The translations under genes and the position numbers were made by a program. This document shows, piece by piece, positions 18,043 to 26,086 of a DNA stretch of 64,000 nt. The stretch comes from Jannaschia faecimaris (GTDB lineage: Bacteria; Pseudomonadota; Alphaproteobacteria; Rhodobacterales; Rhodobacteraceae). Position 1 is the first letter of the stretch. Each line of letters starts with the position of its first letter. The stretch covers positions 1-64,000 of the forward strand of contig NZ_FNPX01000014.1 in assembly GCF_900107415.1 (NCBI RefSeq). Direction: 5' to 3'. The notes under the pieces were generated by a model that did not search any database, had not been told where the DNA came from, and saw only the letters and a list, made by a program, of their open reading frames with translations.

Positions 18043-18900
18043 ATGACCCAAGCCGACCGCCCTTTCCGCTCCGTTCTATATATTCCCGGTTCCAAGCCGA
18101 GGGCGCTGGAGAAGGCGAGAACCCTGCCAGTCGACTCAATTATTTTCGACCTGGAGGACGCGGTTTCGCCTGATGAAAAGATCATCGCGCGGAATACCTT
18201 GGCCGAGGCGCTCCGCTCTGGTGGCTATGGCGCGCGCCATTGTATCGTGCGCGTCAACGGGGCCGATACACCTTGGGGGGCCGATGATTTGGCGTGCTTT
18301 GCGGCGCTTGCCACTGACGCGGTACTTCTACCCAAGGTGAACGGTCCCGAGGACGTCGCCGCAGCCGCGAAGTACCTGACCGGCAAAACCGCGATCTGGG
18401 CGATGATGGAAACGCCGGAAGGAATCCTGAACGCCGCCGCGATCGCCCGCGCGCCGCGGATGGGCGGATTTGTGATGGGCACGAACGATCTGGCGAAGGA
18501 CCTGAACTGTCGCAGCCGGCCTGACCGGCTTCCGCTGATGACGGCGCTCCAGACCTGCCTTCTGGCCGCGCGGGTGGTGCGAATTCCCTGCGTTGACGGC
18601 GTGTTCAACGCTTATCTTGACGAGGAAGGGCTGCGCGCCGAGTGCGAACAGGGCCGCGATTTGGGGATGGATGGCAAAACACTGATTCACCCCTCGCAAA
18701 TTGCCATCGCGAATGCCGCGTTTGGCCCGACGGAAGACGAACTGGAATTGGCGCGCCGCCAGATCGCGGCTTTCGAAGCGGCCGTGGCTCAGGGGCAGGG
18801 CGTTGCCGTGCTGGACGGACGCATTGTCGAGAATCTTCATGTGGACACGGCCCGCCGGACACTGGCAAAGCAGGACGCGATAAACGCGTTGGAGGGCTGA
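18043..18900 (+). CDS. mcl2: CoA ester lyase/thioesterase of the HpcH/HpaI family, likely (3S)-malyl-CoA thioesterase
   Basis: 285 residues. CitE-like TIM barrel: RSVLYIPGSKPRALEKAR, a phosphate-binding start; FDLEDAVSPDEK with metal-binding acid; RVNGADTPWGADDL; and the METPEGILNA and HPSQIAIAN signatures. The ~285-residue length fits malyl-CoA thioesterase (Mcl2) better than the ~318-residue L-malyl-CoA/beta-methylmalyl-CoA lyase (Mcl1), so hydrolysis of malyl-CoA to malate at the end of the ethylmalonyl-CoA pathway is most likely. The start at 18043 has AAGGAG upstream. It heads a five-gene run with mch, consistent with that pathway. Lyase activity cannot be excluded. Confidence 0.8.
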   Translation: MTQADRPFRSVLYIPGSKPRALEKARTLPVDSIIFDLEDAVSPDEKIIARNTLAEALRSGGYGARHCIVRVNGADTPWGADDLACFAALATDAVLLPKVNGPEDVAAAAKYLTGKTAIWAMMETPEGILNAAAIARAPRMGGFVMGTNDLAKDLNCRSRPDRLPLMTALQTCLLAARVVRIPCVDGVFNAYLDEEGLRAECEQGRDLGMDGKTLIHPSQIAIANAAFGPTEDELELARRQIAAFEAAVAQGQGVAVLDGRIVENLHVDTARRTLAKQDAINALEG

Positions 18901-18901
18901 C

Positions 18902-19447
18902 ATGCCATTGCTGATCCTGGGACTGCTCCTTTGGGCGGGGGCCCATTTTTTCAAACGCCTTGCCCCGGACACGCGCGGTCGGATGGGTGACAAGGGCAAG
19001 GGGCTGATCGCAGTCGTATTGATCGTCTCGGTCGTTCTGATGGTGATCGGCTATCGTGGCGCGGATTATATTCCAATTTGGGAGCCGCCGGTGTTCCTGC
19101 GGCACCTGAACAACCTGCTGATGGTGCTGGCGTTCTATGTCTTTGGCGTTGGCGCGACCAAGGGCTTGTTGTCGGCTCGCATTCGCCATCCACAGCTGAC
19201 CGGGTTCAAGATCTGGGCGGTCGCGCACCTTCTGGTAAACGGTGATCTTGCGGCGATCGTGTTGTTTGGCGGACTGCTGGCCTGGGCGGTGGCCGAAGTC
19301 ATCGTGATAAACCGCAGCCAGCCGTGGGACCGGCCCAAGACCGTTTCGATCAAGGGCGATTTCACCGCGCTGGTGATCGGCCTCGTCCTCATGTCCATTG
19401 CTGCCGCCATTCACATCTGGCTTGGCGTTAACCCGTTCGGAGGTTGA
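18902..19447 (+). CDS. NnrU family membrane protein
   Basis: 181 residues with five or so hydrophobic segments (starting MPLLILGLLLWAGAHFFKRL, then GLIAVVLIVSVVLMVIGYRG). The HFFKRL motif, the RHPQLTGFKIWAVAHLLVNG segment and the LFGGLLAWAVAEVI segment are characteristic of NnrU, an integral membrane family first linked to nitrite/nitric oxide metabolism. Its biochemical role is uncertain. The ATG is 1 bp after the mcl2 stop codon and the next gene starts 4 bp after its stop, so it is co-transcribed with mcl2 and mch although no denitrification gene is nearby. Confidence 0.85.
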   Translation: MPLLILGLLLWAGAHFFKRLAPDTRGRMGDKGKGLIAVVLIVSVVLMVIGYRGADYIPIWEPPVFLRHLNNLLMVLAFYVFGVGATKGLLSARIRHPQLTGFKIWAVAHLLVNGDLAAIVLFGGLLAWAVAEVIVINRSQPWDRPKTVSIKGDFTALVIGLVLMSIAAAIHIWLGVNPFGG

Positions 19448-19451
19448 TCGG

Positions 19452-19658
19452 ATGGCCACACTCTATCGCCTGCTGACTGCCGAGGACGATTCGGCCTTCT
19501 GCCACAAGGTGAGCGACGCGCTGGCCAAGGGCTGGGTGCTGCATGGCTCGCCCACCTTTGCTTGGGATCAGAATGCAAATGCCATGCGTTGCGCGCAGGC
19601 GGTCACCAAGGATATTGCTGCAGCGTATGATCCGGCCATGAAATTGGGCGCACAATGA
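19452..19658 (+). CDS. DUF1737 domain protein
   Basis: 68 residues. The sequence LYRLLTAEDDSAFCHKVSDA followed by LAKGWVLHGSPTF is typical of the DUF1737 family, short cytosolic proteins with a GW.L.G turn whose role is unknown. The start at 19452 gives the family N-terminus; an upstream extension lies in the NnrU coding region. The stop overlaps the mch start by 4 bp (ATGA), so the two are translationally coupled. Confidence 0.8.
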   Translation: MATLYRLLTAEDDSAFCHKVSDALAKGWVLHGSPTFAWDQNANAMRCAQAVTKDIAAAYDPAMKLGAQ

Positions 19659-20680
19659 GCAAAACGAATTCGGGCCGCTTCTTTGAGGATTACACCGTTG
19701 GCGATGTGATCCGACACGCGGTGCCCCGCACTGTGGCCGAAGGGGAGCGTGCGCTTTACACCGCGCTCTATCCTCAACGGTTTGCGTTGCACTCGTCGGA
19801 TGCTTTCGCCCTTTGGTGCGGGCTGGACGGGAGTCCGATGGATGACCTGATCACCTTCCACACGGTCTTCGGCAAGACGGTGCCCGACATTTCACTGAAT
19901 GCGGTTGCAAACTTGGGCTATGCGGAGGGCCGGTTCCTGCAACCGGTCTTTCCGGGCGATACCCTACGGTCTGAATCGCAGGTGATCGGGGTCAAGCAGA
20001 ACTCAAATGGCAAATCGGGTGTCGTTTGGGTCCGCACCACCGGGATCAACCAGTCGGACGAGGCAGTGCTGAGCTATGTTCGCTGGGTCATGGTACGAAA
20101 GAAAGATGCCGCGGCACCCGCACCTGACACGGTTATCCCCGATCTGACGGACGCGGTTTCCCCGACCGACCTCGTAGTACCCGAGGGACTGAATTTCGAT
20201 GATTACGATTTCGGCCTCGCCGGTGAGCCGCACCGCGCCTCAGATTACGCAATCGAGGAGCGGATCGACCACGTCGATGGTGTTACGATCGAGGAGGCGG
20301 AGCACATGCTCGCCACCCGGCTCTGGCAGAACACGGCAAAGGTCCATTTCGACGCGACCCACCGCGAAGACGGCAAGCGGCTGATATACGGCGGGCACAT
20401 TATTTCCCTGGCCCGCGCACTATCGTTCAACGGCCTCGCCAACGCGCAATGCATCGCGGCGATCAACGGCGGGGCGCATGTGAACCCTTGTTTTGCGGGT
20501 GACACCGTGCGGGCATGGTCCGAGGTGCTGGACCGCGCCGATCTCGCGCCGGGCATCGCCGCGCTGCGCCTGCGGCTGGTCGCGACGCGGGGAGCAGCTT
20601 TTGCACTGCGGGATGAAAACGGGAAATATCTACCCGAAGTGTTGTTAGATCTGGATTACTGGGCTCTCATGCCCGCATGA
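19655..20680 (+). CDS. mch: Mesaconyl-CoA hydratase (MaoC-like double hotdog)
   Basis: 341 residues, matching the ~343 of characterised Rhodobacter mesaconyl-CoA hydratase. Two hotdog domains: N-terminal half with FFEDYTVGDVIRHAVPRTV and LYPQRFALHSSDAFA; C-terminal half with AKVHFDATHREDGKRLIYGG and HIISLARALSFNGLANA, containing the hydratase-type residues. It hydrates mesaconyl-CoA to beta-methylmalyl-CoA in the ethylmalonyl-CoA pathway. Co-transcribed with mcl2; overlaps DUF1737 and the next gene by 4 bp each. ecm and ccr of the same pathway are 10-14 kb downstream in this window. Confidence 0.88.
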   Translation: MSKTNSGRFFEDYTVGDVIRHAVPRTVAEGERALYTALYPQRFALHSSDAFALWCGLDGSPMDDLITFHTVFGKTVPDISLNAVANLGYAEGRFLQPVFPGDTLRSESQVIGVKQNSNGKSGVVWVRTTGINQSDEAVLSYVRWVMVRKKDAAAPAPDTVIPDLTDAVSPTDLVVPEGLNFDDYDFGLAGEPHRASDYAIEERIDHVDGVTIEEAEHMLATRLWQNTAKVHFDATHREDGKRLIYGGHIISLARALSFNGLANAQCIAAINGGAHVNPCFAGDTVRAWSEVLDRADLAPGIAALRLRLVATRGAAFALRDENGKYLPEVLLDLDYWALMPA

Positions 20681-21378
20681 TCCGCTTGCTTGCTCTTTGC
20701 TTTGTCGTGGTCCTGCTGGCCCCGGCCGCGCGGGCGGATTTCGTGATAAGCAACCTGCGCTTCACGCTATATCACGAACTCGGCCACGCGGTGATCGACC
20801 AACTGGCCCTGCCGGTCTTCGGGCCGCAGGAAAATGCGGCCGACAGTTTCGGGCTGGTGCTGGCTGACCGGATGCATTCGGAGTCCGAACTGGCGCGGAT
20901 CATCACCGACATGACAGCTTTGGCGCGACTGGAGGCCGAAGAAGAACTGTTCGATCCTTGGGACGAATACATGCCGGGCGCGCAACGATTGGCGCGCGCA
21001 ATTTGTCTGTACTACGGTCTGAACGCCGAGGCGCGGCTGGAAACGGCCCGTGGTCTTGGGATGCCGACCGGCTCCAAGCGAGGCTGCGCTGAAGATGCCC
21101 GCGCAACCAAGGCGGCCTGGATATCGGTTTTGCGCCGCTTGACCCCGTCGGAGGGGGCGGCCCCGGTTCAAAGCCTGCGCGCGGCGCAGCGCGGCAAGGC
21201 CTTGCGCCTGCTGGCCAAGGATATCGCACGGATCAACGCGACGCTGGTCCTGCCGCGCGCGATCCCGGTCGTTCAGGTCGACTGTGGCGAAGACAACGCC
21301 TTCTATTTCGACATCGACGAACGGATCGAGTTCTGTTCCGAAATGATCGACGCGCTTCGGGCACGCAGTCCGGGTTAG
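20677..21378 (+). CDS. Exported DUF4344 putative zinc metallopeptidase
   Basis: 233 residues. Signal peptide MIRLLALCFVVVLLAPAARA. The mature protein starts with FTLYHELGHAVIDQLALP, an HExxH zinc-binding motif, followed by a third ligand region GPQENAADSFGLVLADRM, as expected for DUF4344 peptidases. Three conserved-looking cysteines (ICLYYG, RGCAEDA, VDCGED) plus FCSEM suggest disulfides. The start overlaps the mch stop by 4 bp (ATGA). It ends the mcl2-mch operon 66 bp before the operator pair of sdhC. Substrate unknown. Confidence 0.82.
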   Translation: MIRLLALCFVVVLLAPAARADFVISNLRFTLYHELGHAVIDQLALPVFGPQENAADSFGLVLADRMHSESELARIITDMTALARLEAEEELFDPWDEYMPGAQRLARAICLYYGLNAEARLETARGLGMPTGSKRGCAEDARATKAAWISVLRRLTPSEGAAPVQSLRAAQRGKALRLLAKDIARINATLVLPRAIPVVQVDCGEDNAFYFDIDERIEFCSEMIDALRARSPG

Positions 21379-21443
21379 ACCTTCGGCGGCACATCCCTGT
21401 CGTTCAGAGAACTGTATGCCGCATACACGGGTTTCGGGTATTT

Positions 21444-21473
21444 TGTGATCACAGAATTAGAACTGTGATCACA
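21444..21473 (+). promoter_or_regulatory. Paired TGTGATCACA palindromes upstream of sdhC (candidate operator)
   Basis: Two perfect copies of TGTGATCACA at 21444-21453 and 21464-21473, 20 bp centre to centre, 120-149 bp upstream of the sdhC ATG. The pair matches the one upstream of sucC (16349-16379) in sequence and nearly in spacing and distance to the start codon. I found no third pair in the window. Together they predict a common regulator for succinyl-CoA synthetase/2-oxoglutarate dehydrogenase and succinate dehydrogenase. Confidence 0.65.
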
Positions 21474-21592
21474 GATAACGCAAAATTCCGGCCATTTCAT
21501 TGGCATGCGACCGCGCGCCCCCGTGACTCCCCGTCAAAAAACAGTAGATGTCACTCCGACGCGACTAAATCCGAGATCAAAGGAGGCCCGCG

Positions 21593-21976
21593 ATGGCCGA
21601 CGTGAACCGGGGCAACCGACCCCTCAGCCCGCATCTGCAAATCTATCGTCCGCAGTTGACCTCCATCACTTCCATCCTGACGCGCATCACGGGCAACGCG
21701 CTGATTATGGCGGGTCTGATGATCACCTGGTGGTTCGTGGCGCTGGCCGCCGGACCCGAGGCTTTCGCCACGGCCGATGCCTTCCTGACATCTTGGTTTG
21801 GCAAGCTGATCTTTCTTGGGTCGATCTGGGCTCTTTGGTATCACACGCTGGCCGGTATCCGGCACCTGATCTGGGACGCGGGCTATTTGCTTGAGGTCGA
21901 CAAGGCCGAGGCAACGGGCTGGGGCATCGTGATCGCCTCGGTCTGTTTGACCCTGTTCACAATCATCGTTCTCTGA
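21593..21976 (+). CDS. sdhC: Succinate dehydrogenase cytochrome b556 subunit
   Basis: 127 residues. The motif NRPLSPHLQIYRPQLTSITS followed by ILTRITGNAL is the SdhC signature, and HTLAGIRHLIWDAG carries the haem-ligand histidine. Three transmembrane helices are evident (about 35-55, 65-88, 106-126). With SdhD it anchors SdhAB and binds ubiquinone and haem b. A strong AAGGAGG lies just upstream of the ATG. It is the first gene of the sdh operon, preceded by the TGTGATCACA operator pair; sdhD starts 10 bp after its stop. Confidence 0.95.
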   Translation: MADVNRGNRPLSPHLQIYRPQLTSITSILTRITGNALIMAGLMITWWFVALAAGPEAFATADAFLTSWFGKLIFLGSIWALWYHTLAGIRHLIWDAGYLLEVDKAEATGWGIVIASVCLTLFTIIVL

Positions 21977-21986
21977 GGAAGCTTCC

Positions 21987-22361
21987 ATGGTTTTTATGAC
22001 TGATCGCAAACGTGTCATGGGGCTGGGTGCTTCCGGTTCCGGCACGACGCACCACTGGAACCAGACACTGCTTTCTGCGGCGCTGATAATCCTCGTGCCG
22101 CTGTTCCTCTTCACCTTCGGGGCCATCATCGGCGCGCCCTACCAAGAAGTCGTGGCCTATTACTCCCGCCCCTGGCCCGCGCTGATCGCGCTGCTGACGC
22201 TGACGGTCGGCTGGGTGCACTTCGCCAAGGGTGTTCAGGTTCTGATCGAAGACTATGTGCCGGGTATCGCCCGGAAGGTTGCCATCATCGCGACCACTTG
22301 CCTCAGCTACGGCGCTGCGTTGGCCTGCGTTTACGCATTGGCCCGTCTCGCGCTGCAATAA
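21987..22361 (+). CDS. sdhD: Succinate dehydrogenase membrane anchor subunit
   Basis: 124 residues with three hydrophobic helices (about 28-50, 60-80, 95-122). The N-terminal RKRVMGLGASGSGTTHHWNQ is typical of alphaproteobacterial SdhD, and WVHFAKGVQVLIEDYVPGIA contains the haem/quinone-side residues including the DY pair. It pairs with SdhC as anchor of complex II. The start has AGGAAGC upstream; sdhA follows 12 bp after its stop. Confidence 0.93.
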   Translation: MVFMTDRKRVMGLGASGSGTTHHWNQTLLSAALIILVPLFLFTFGAIIGAPYQEVVAYYSRPWPALIALLTLTVGWVHFAKGVQVLIEDYVPGIARKVAIIATTCLSYGAALACVYALARLALQ

Positions 22362-22373
22362 GGATCGACCGAC

Positions 22374-24185
22374 ATGGCATCTTACGAATATGAGACACAT
22401 GAATATGACGTCGTTGTCGTGGGGGCCGGCGGGGCCGGTTTGCGCGCGACGTTGGGCATGGCCGAGCAGGGCCTGCGAACAGCTTGCGTGACCAAGGTCT
22501 TCCCCACGCGTTCGCACACCGTGGCGGCGCAGGGCGGCATTGCCGCGTCCTTGGGCAACATGGGTCCGGACAGCTGGCAATGGCACATGTACGACACCGT
22601 CAAGGGATCCGACTGGTTGGGCGATACGGACGCGATGGAATACCTCGCCCGCGAAGCCCCCAAGGCGGTTTACGAGTTGGAGCACTACGGCGTGCCGTTT
22701 TCCCGCACCGAAGAGGGCAAGATCTACCAGCGGCCTTTCGGCGGTCACACGACCGAATATGGCGAAGGGCCCGCAGTGCAGCGCACCTGCGCCGCCGCCG
22801 ACCGCACCGGCCACGCCATTTTGCATACGCTGTACGGTCAGTCGCTCAAGCAGAAGGCCGAATTCTTCATTGAATACTTCGCCATCGATCTGATCATGTC
22901 GGAAGACGGAGAGTGTCAGGGCGTTTTGTGCTGGAAGCTGGATGACGGTACGCTTCATCTGTTCAGCGCCAAGATGACGGTTCTGGCGACAGGCGGCTAC
23001 GGCCGTGCGTACTTCTCGGCCACTTCGGCCCATACCTGCACCGGCGACGGTGGCGGCATGGTCGCGCGTGCTGGCCTGCCGTTGCAGGACATGGAATTCG
23101 TGCAGTTCCACCCGACCGGCATCTACGGAGCCGGCTGCCTGATCACCGAGGGCGCGCGGGGCGAAGGCGGCTACCTGACCAACTCCGAGGGTGAGCGGTT
23201 CATGGAACGCTATGCGCCAACTTATAAGGATCTGGCGTCGCGCGACGTGGTTTCGCGGTGCATGACGATGGAGATCCGCGAGGGGCGCGGCGTCGGCCAG
23301 AACGGCGACCACATCCATCTGAACCTTAATCACTTGCCTGCCGAAACGCTGGCCCTGCGGCTTCCGGGGATCTCGGAGTCGGCGCGCATTTTCGCTGGTG
23401 TTGATGTCACAAAAGAACCGGTCCCGGTTCTGCCCACCGTGCATTACAACATGGGCGGTATCCCCACGAACTACTGGGGTGAAGTCTTGGCCCCGACCGC
23501 CAAGGACGACAATGCCGTAGCACCCGGTCTGATGGCCGTGGGCGAGGCCGGCTGCGCGTCGGTCCACGGGGCGAACCGTCTCGGTTCCAACTCGCTGATC
23601 GATCTGGTGGTCTTTGGGCGCGCCGCCGCCATTCGTGCGGGGGAAATCGTCGATCCAAATAGTGCGGTTCCGACGCCCAACATGCGCTCGGTTGAGATGG
23701 CGCTGGCCCGATTTGACGGGCTGCGCCACGCGCGCGGTCAGGTCGGCACCGCCGAACTGCGTCTGGAAATGCAAAAGACGATGCAGGACGATGCTGCCGT
23801 GTTCCGCACCTCCGAAACCCTCGCGCAGGGGAAGGAGAAGATGGAGGGCATCGCCGGAAAATTGTCGGACGTGGCCGTCACGGACAACACGCTGATCTGG
23901 AACTCCGATCTGATGGAGACGCTGGAGCTGGCGAACCTCATGCCCAACGCCGTGGCCACGGTGGTCGCCGCCGAGGCGCGCAAGGAAAGCCGCGGTGCCC
24001 ACGCGCACGAGGATTTCCCGGATCGGGACGACGAGAACTGGCGCAAGCACTCCCTCACCTGGTTCAAGGGGGACGAACAGAAGGCCAGCCTGGGCTATCG
24101 CGGTGTTCACATGAACCCGCTGACCAGCCACAACGACGGCGGTATCGACCTGAAGAAGATCGCGCCCAAGGCGCGCGTCTATTGA
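22374..24185 (+). CDS. sdhA: Succinate dehydrogenase flavoprotein subunit
   Basis: 603 residues, standard length. FAD-binding [16 protein letters not shown] at 13-28, the covalent-FAD histidine in [11 protein letters not shown] (His48), substrate-site residues in [23 protein letters not shown] (split over about 238-260), the active-site arginine region [31 protein letters not shown], and [19 protein letters not shown]. It oxidises succinate to fumarate at the cytosolic face. Instead of sdhB following directly, four lipoprotein genes and a sulfotransferase gene intervene over 1.9 kb. Confidence 0.97.
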   Translation: MASYEYETHEYDVVVVGAGGAGLRATLGMAEQGLRTACVTKVFPTRSHTVAAQGGIAASLGNMGPDSWQWHMYDTVKGSDWLGDTDAMEYLAREAPKAVYELEHYGVPFSRTEEGKIYQRPFGGHTTEYGEGPAVQRTCAAADRTGHAILHTLYGQSLKQKAEFFIEYFAIDLIMSEDGECQGVLCWKLDDGTLHLFSAKMTVLATGGYGRAYFSATSAHTCTGDGGGMVARAGLPLQDMEFVQFHPTGIYGAGCLITEGARGEGGYLTNSEGERFMERYAPTYKDLASRDVVSRCMTMEIREGRGVGQNGDHIHLNLNHLPAETLALRLPGISESARIFAGVDVTKEPVPVLPTVHYNMGGIPTNYWGEVLAPTAKDDNAVAPGLMAVGEAGCASVHGANRLGSNSLIDLVVFGRAAAIRAGEIVDPNSAVPTPNMRSVEMALARFDGLRHARGQVGTAELRLEMQKTMQDDAAVFRTSETLAQGKEKMEGIAGKLSDVAVTDNTLIWNSDLMETLELANLMPNAVATVVAAEARKESRGAHAHEDFPDRDDENWRKHSLTWFKGDEQKASLGYRGVHMNPLTSHNDGGIDLKKIAPKARVY

Positions 24186-24282
24186 GGTGACCTGCGTCGG
24201 CCCCCTTGTCCCAATGTTTGGCCCCATCTGCCCCGAAGGCGCGCCCCGGCGATCCTTCGGGGCAATCGTGCCAGCTCTGGGT

Positions 24283-24292
24283 GGGGGGGGGG
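24283..24292 (+). repeat. Homopolymeric G10 tract upstream of a lipoprotein start
   Basis: Ten consecutive G residues end five bases before the ATG at 24298, where a Shine-Dalgarno sequence would be expected. Such tracts slip readily during replication. A length change would alter ribosome-site spacing, or the frame if translation starts further upstream at GTG 24268. It could also be a sequencing-length uncertainty. Confidence 0.9.
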
Positions 24293-24297
24293 CGCTA

Positions 24298-24459
24298 ATG
24301 CTTCTGTCGGCTTGCATGCCGACCGGTCCTGAAGCGCGGCGCGAGGCCTATCTTGATTGCGCCCGTGACCAGGGGCTCACCGTGGTGGACGGTACGATCC
24401 GCAGTACCGCTGCCGCTGACCTTCGCCGTCTCGACGCTTGCAAGGCTATTCCGCGATGA
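24298..24459 (+). CDS. Small lipoprotein between sdhA and sdhB (first of four)
   Basis: 53 residues from ATG 24298: MLLSAC, lipobox cysteine at 6, then a mature part with two more cysteines (YLDCARDQG and LDACKAIPR). The signal is very short from this ATG. Starting at the in-frame GTG 24268 adds ten residues (VPALGGGGAL) but still no basic residue, and would place the G10 tract inside the coding region. The gene ends in an ATGA overlap with the next lipoprotein. Not recognised; the YxxC...G.TVVDG...LxxLxxC pattern suggests a small helical fold closed by a disulfide (inference). Confidence 0.6.
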   Translation: MLLSACMPTGPEARREAYLDCARDQGLTVVDGTIRSTAAADLRRLDACKAIPR

Positions 24460-24752
24460 TCCGCGCCCTGATCCTTCTTCCGCTATTGGCCGCCTGTGCG
24501 CCGGTGCCGATGACACCCGAAAAGGCTGCGCGACTATGCCGGGCCGAAATCGGGCAGGCAGACGGAATTTCCGGTTCCGTCGGAGCCGGCGTGAGCAACG
24601 GTGGTCCCGTTGCGCGGGGCAGCATCACGGTCACGAACCGGGTCCTGAACCCTCAGACCGAGGCGGAGTTTTTGGAGGATTGTATCGCCCGCCGGGTGGC
24701 GGGAAAACCTGAGCCCACGACCTTCGGCGTCTCGATCGGACGGCGCACATGA
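24456..24752 (+). CDS. Small lipoprotein between sdhA and sdhB (second of four)
   Basis: 98 residues. MIRALILLPLLAAC is a lipoprotein signal (lipobox LAAC). Two further cysteines occur in AARLCRAEIGQAD and LEDCIARRVAG, flanking a Gly/Ser/Val-rich central strand region (GSVGAGVSNGGPVARGSITV). The start was chosen at 24456, where ATGA overlaps the previous stop and a lipoprotein signal begins. It overlaps the following gene by 4 bp. Function unknown. Confidence 0.7.
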   Translation: MIRALILLPLLAACAPVPMTPEKAARLCRAEIGQADGISGSVGAGVSNGGPVARGSITVTNRVLNPQTEAEFLEDCIARRVAGKPEPTTFGVSIGRRT

Positions 24753-24970
24753 TGCGCGCCTTTTTCGTCGCGTCCTGTGCAATGCTTCCGGGTTGTAATG
24801 CCCTTGGCAGCAGCGGCGCAGGGTCGCCTGATGCAGAGGTTCGGCCGGGCCTGGCTTCCTGCCTGGTGTCCATCGGACGCCCGGACGTTGTAGCCGACCC
24901 CGGAGCGGCGATGAGCAACACGGAAATCGCAGCCCTTTTGGACTGCACGGCAGAACGGGCCAGCCGATGA
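24749..24970 (+). CDS. Small lipoprotein between sdhA and sdhB (third of four)
   Basis: 73 residues. MMRAFFVASCAMLPGC gives a lipobox-like LPGC, slightly atypical but plausible. The mature part is short, with two further cysteines (LASCLVSIGRPD and LLDCTAERASR). Both ends are 4-bp ATGA overlaps, with the preceding lipoprotein and the following sulfotransferase. The A.L.DCTAxRA ending resembles the LEDCIARRVAG segment of the second lipoprotein, which hints at distant relationship. Function unknown. Confidence 0.65.
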   Translation: MMRAFFVASCAMLPGCNALGSSGAGSPDAEVRPGLASCLVSIGRPDVVADPGAAMSNTEIAALLDCTAERASR

Positions 24971-25767
24971 TGGACTTAATCGCCCCCCGCATTCTTTGCG
25001 TCGGCACACATCACAAGACGGGTACGCTATGGATGCGTGCTGTGTTTCGCGCGCTGGCCGATCGGTTGGGGGTCGGGCTTCACGTCGTCTTTCCGGCTTC
25101 GGGTGAGAAACTTATTCCCGCCGCCGATCGCGTGTTCCTTGTGCAATGGTCGTCGGCTTTTCCGCAGGCTGTGTTGGACCGCCCCGACGCGCGTATCCTG
25201 CATATCGTACGCGATCCGCGCAATGTCCTTCTGTCCGGCATGAGGTATCATCTGTCCGCATCTGAAGGCGGGGAGGAGTTCCTGCATTCGGCGCGCGCCG
25301 ATCTAGATGGCACCACCTATCAGCAGCATTTGAACGCTTTGCCAGACGAGACGGCCCGGCTGATATTCGAGATGGACGAGAAACACGCCGAGACATTGGA
25401 AGCAATGCTGACGTGGGACTACGAACGGCCGAATACGATCGAGGTTCGCTACGAAGACCTGATGACCGATACCGAAGGGAGAGCTTTTCGCGAGCACCTG
25501 CGGAACCTCGGTCTGCCGGAACCTGAGGTCGATCTGGGCGTACAGCTTTTCTGGGAAAATGCCCTGTTCGGCGGACTGTCCGATCCGGTGGCACGACCGG
25601 GTAGGATCAAGGCACATGTGACCGGGACTGCCACGCGTGACTGGCGCAGCAGCCTGCCGCGTGAAGTGGCCCGCATCTATGCCGACCGATACGGTGCGGC
25701 GCTGGTAAGACTGGGCTACGAATCCCACCCAACGCGATGGGTCGAGGAGATTCGTCATGCGGCCTAG
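24967..25767 (+). CDS. Sulfotransferase-family protein embedded in the sdh operon
   Basis: 266 residues. The N-terminal ILCVGTHHKTGTLWMRAVFR is the 5'-phosphosulfate loop of PAPS-dependent sulfotransferases (KTGTxW pattern), and ARILHIVRDPRNVLLSGMRY is the 3'-phosphate-binding segment (RDPR.V..S). VRYEDLMTD and the later helical region with RPGRIKAHVTG complete the P-loop-like sulfotransferase fold. It would transfer sulfate from PAPS to an acceptor that cannot be deduced; cytosolic, no signal. Overlaps neighbours by 4 bp (upstream) and 11 bp (downstream), so it is translated with the sdh genes. A sulfotransferase inside sdh is not an arrangement I know. Confidence 0.8.
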   Translation: MMDLIAPRILCVGTHHKTGTLWMRAVFRALADRLGVGLHVVFPASGEKLIPAADRVFLVQWSSAFPQAVLDRPDARILHIVRDPRNVLLSGMRYHLSASEGGEEFLHSARADLDGTTYQQHLNALPDETARLIFEMDEKHAETLEAMLTWDYERPNTIEVRYEDLMTDTEGRAFREHLRNLGLPEPEVDLGVQLFWENALFGGLSDPVARPGRIKAHVTGTATRDWRSSLPREVARIYADRYGAALVRLGYESHPTRWVEEIRHAA

Positions 25768-26074
25768 CGTTCTACTGATCCTGCCGGTGCTGGCCGCGTG
25801 CAATTCCCCTCTTGCCGATGCGGTCGCCCGTGATGCAGCCAAGCGCGCGGTGAACCCAGTTGTCGCGGCGCGCTTTCCCGGTGTGCCGCTGGAACCGGCC
25901 ACGAACTGCATTATCGACAACGCCAGCGCGGACGAGATCCTGACGCTGGCAACCGCCGCTGGAGCCGGCGCGAATGAAACCGCCACTCGCATCGTCCTGG
26001 ATGTAGCCGCGCGGCCCGATACCATCAGATGCATCGCGACCGAAGGTCTGCCGGTGCTGCTCAATACCCTCTAG
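25757..26074 (+). CDS. Lipoprotein directly upstream of sdhB (fourth of four)
   Basis: 105 residues. MRPSVLLILPVLAAC is a clear lipoprotein signal with lipobox LAAC. The mature part is helical, with two further cysteines (ATNCIIDNASADEIL and TIRCIATEGLP), the same one-plus-two cysteine plan as the preceding three. The NCIIDNAS..EIL..A segment reads like a conserved small domain I associate with the position before sdhB in related genomes, but no function is known to me. The start lies inside the sulfotransferase end (11-bp overlap); sdhB follows 12 bp later with its own AGGAGG. Confidence 0.75.
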   Translation: MRPSVLLILPVLAACNSPLADAVARDAAKRAVNPVVAARFPGVPLEPATNCIIDNASADEILTLATAAGAGANETATRIVLDVAARPDTIRCIATEGLPVLLNTL

Positions 26075-26086
26075 GAGGAAAAGACC

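Noticed and set aside
21963-24317. Very long (784-codon) open frame antisense to sdhD/sdhA
   Set aside because: It is the shadow frame of sdhA and sdhD in GC-rich DNA; its translation is rich in Arg, His and Gln with no domain and no ribosome site.
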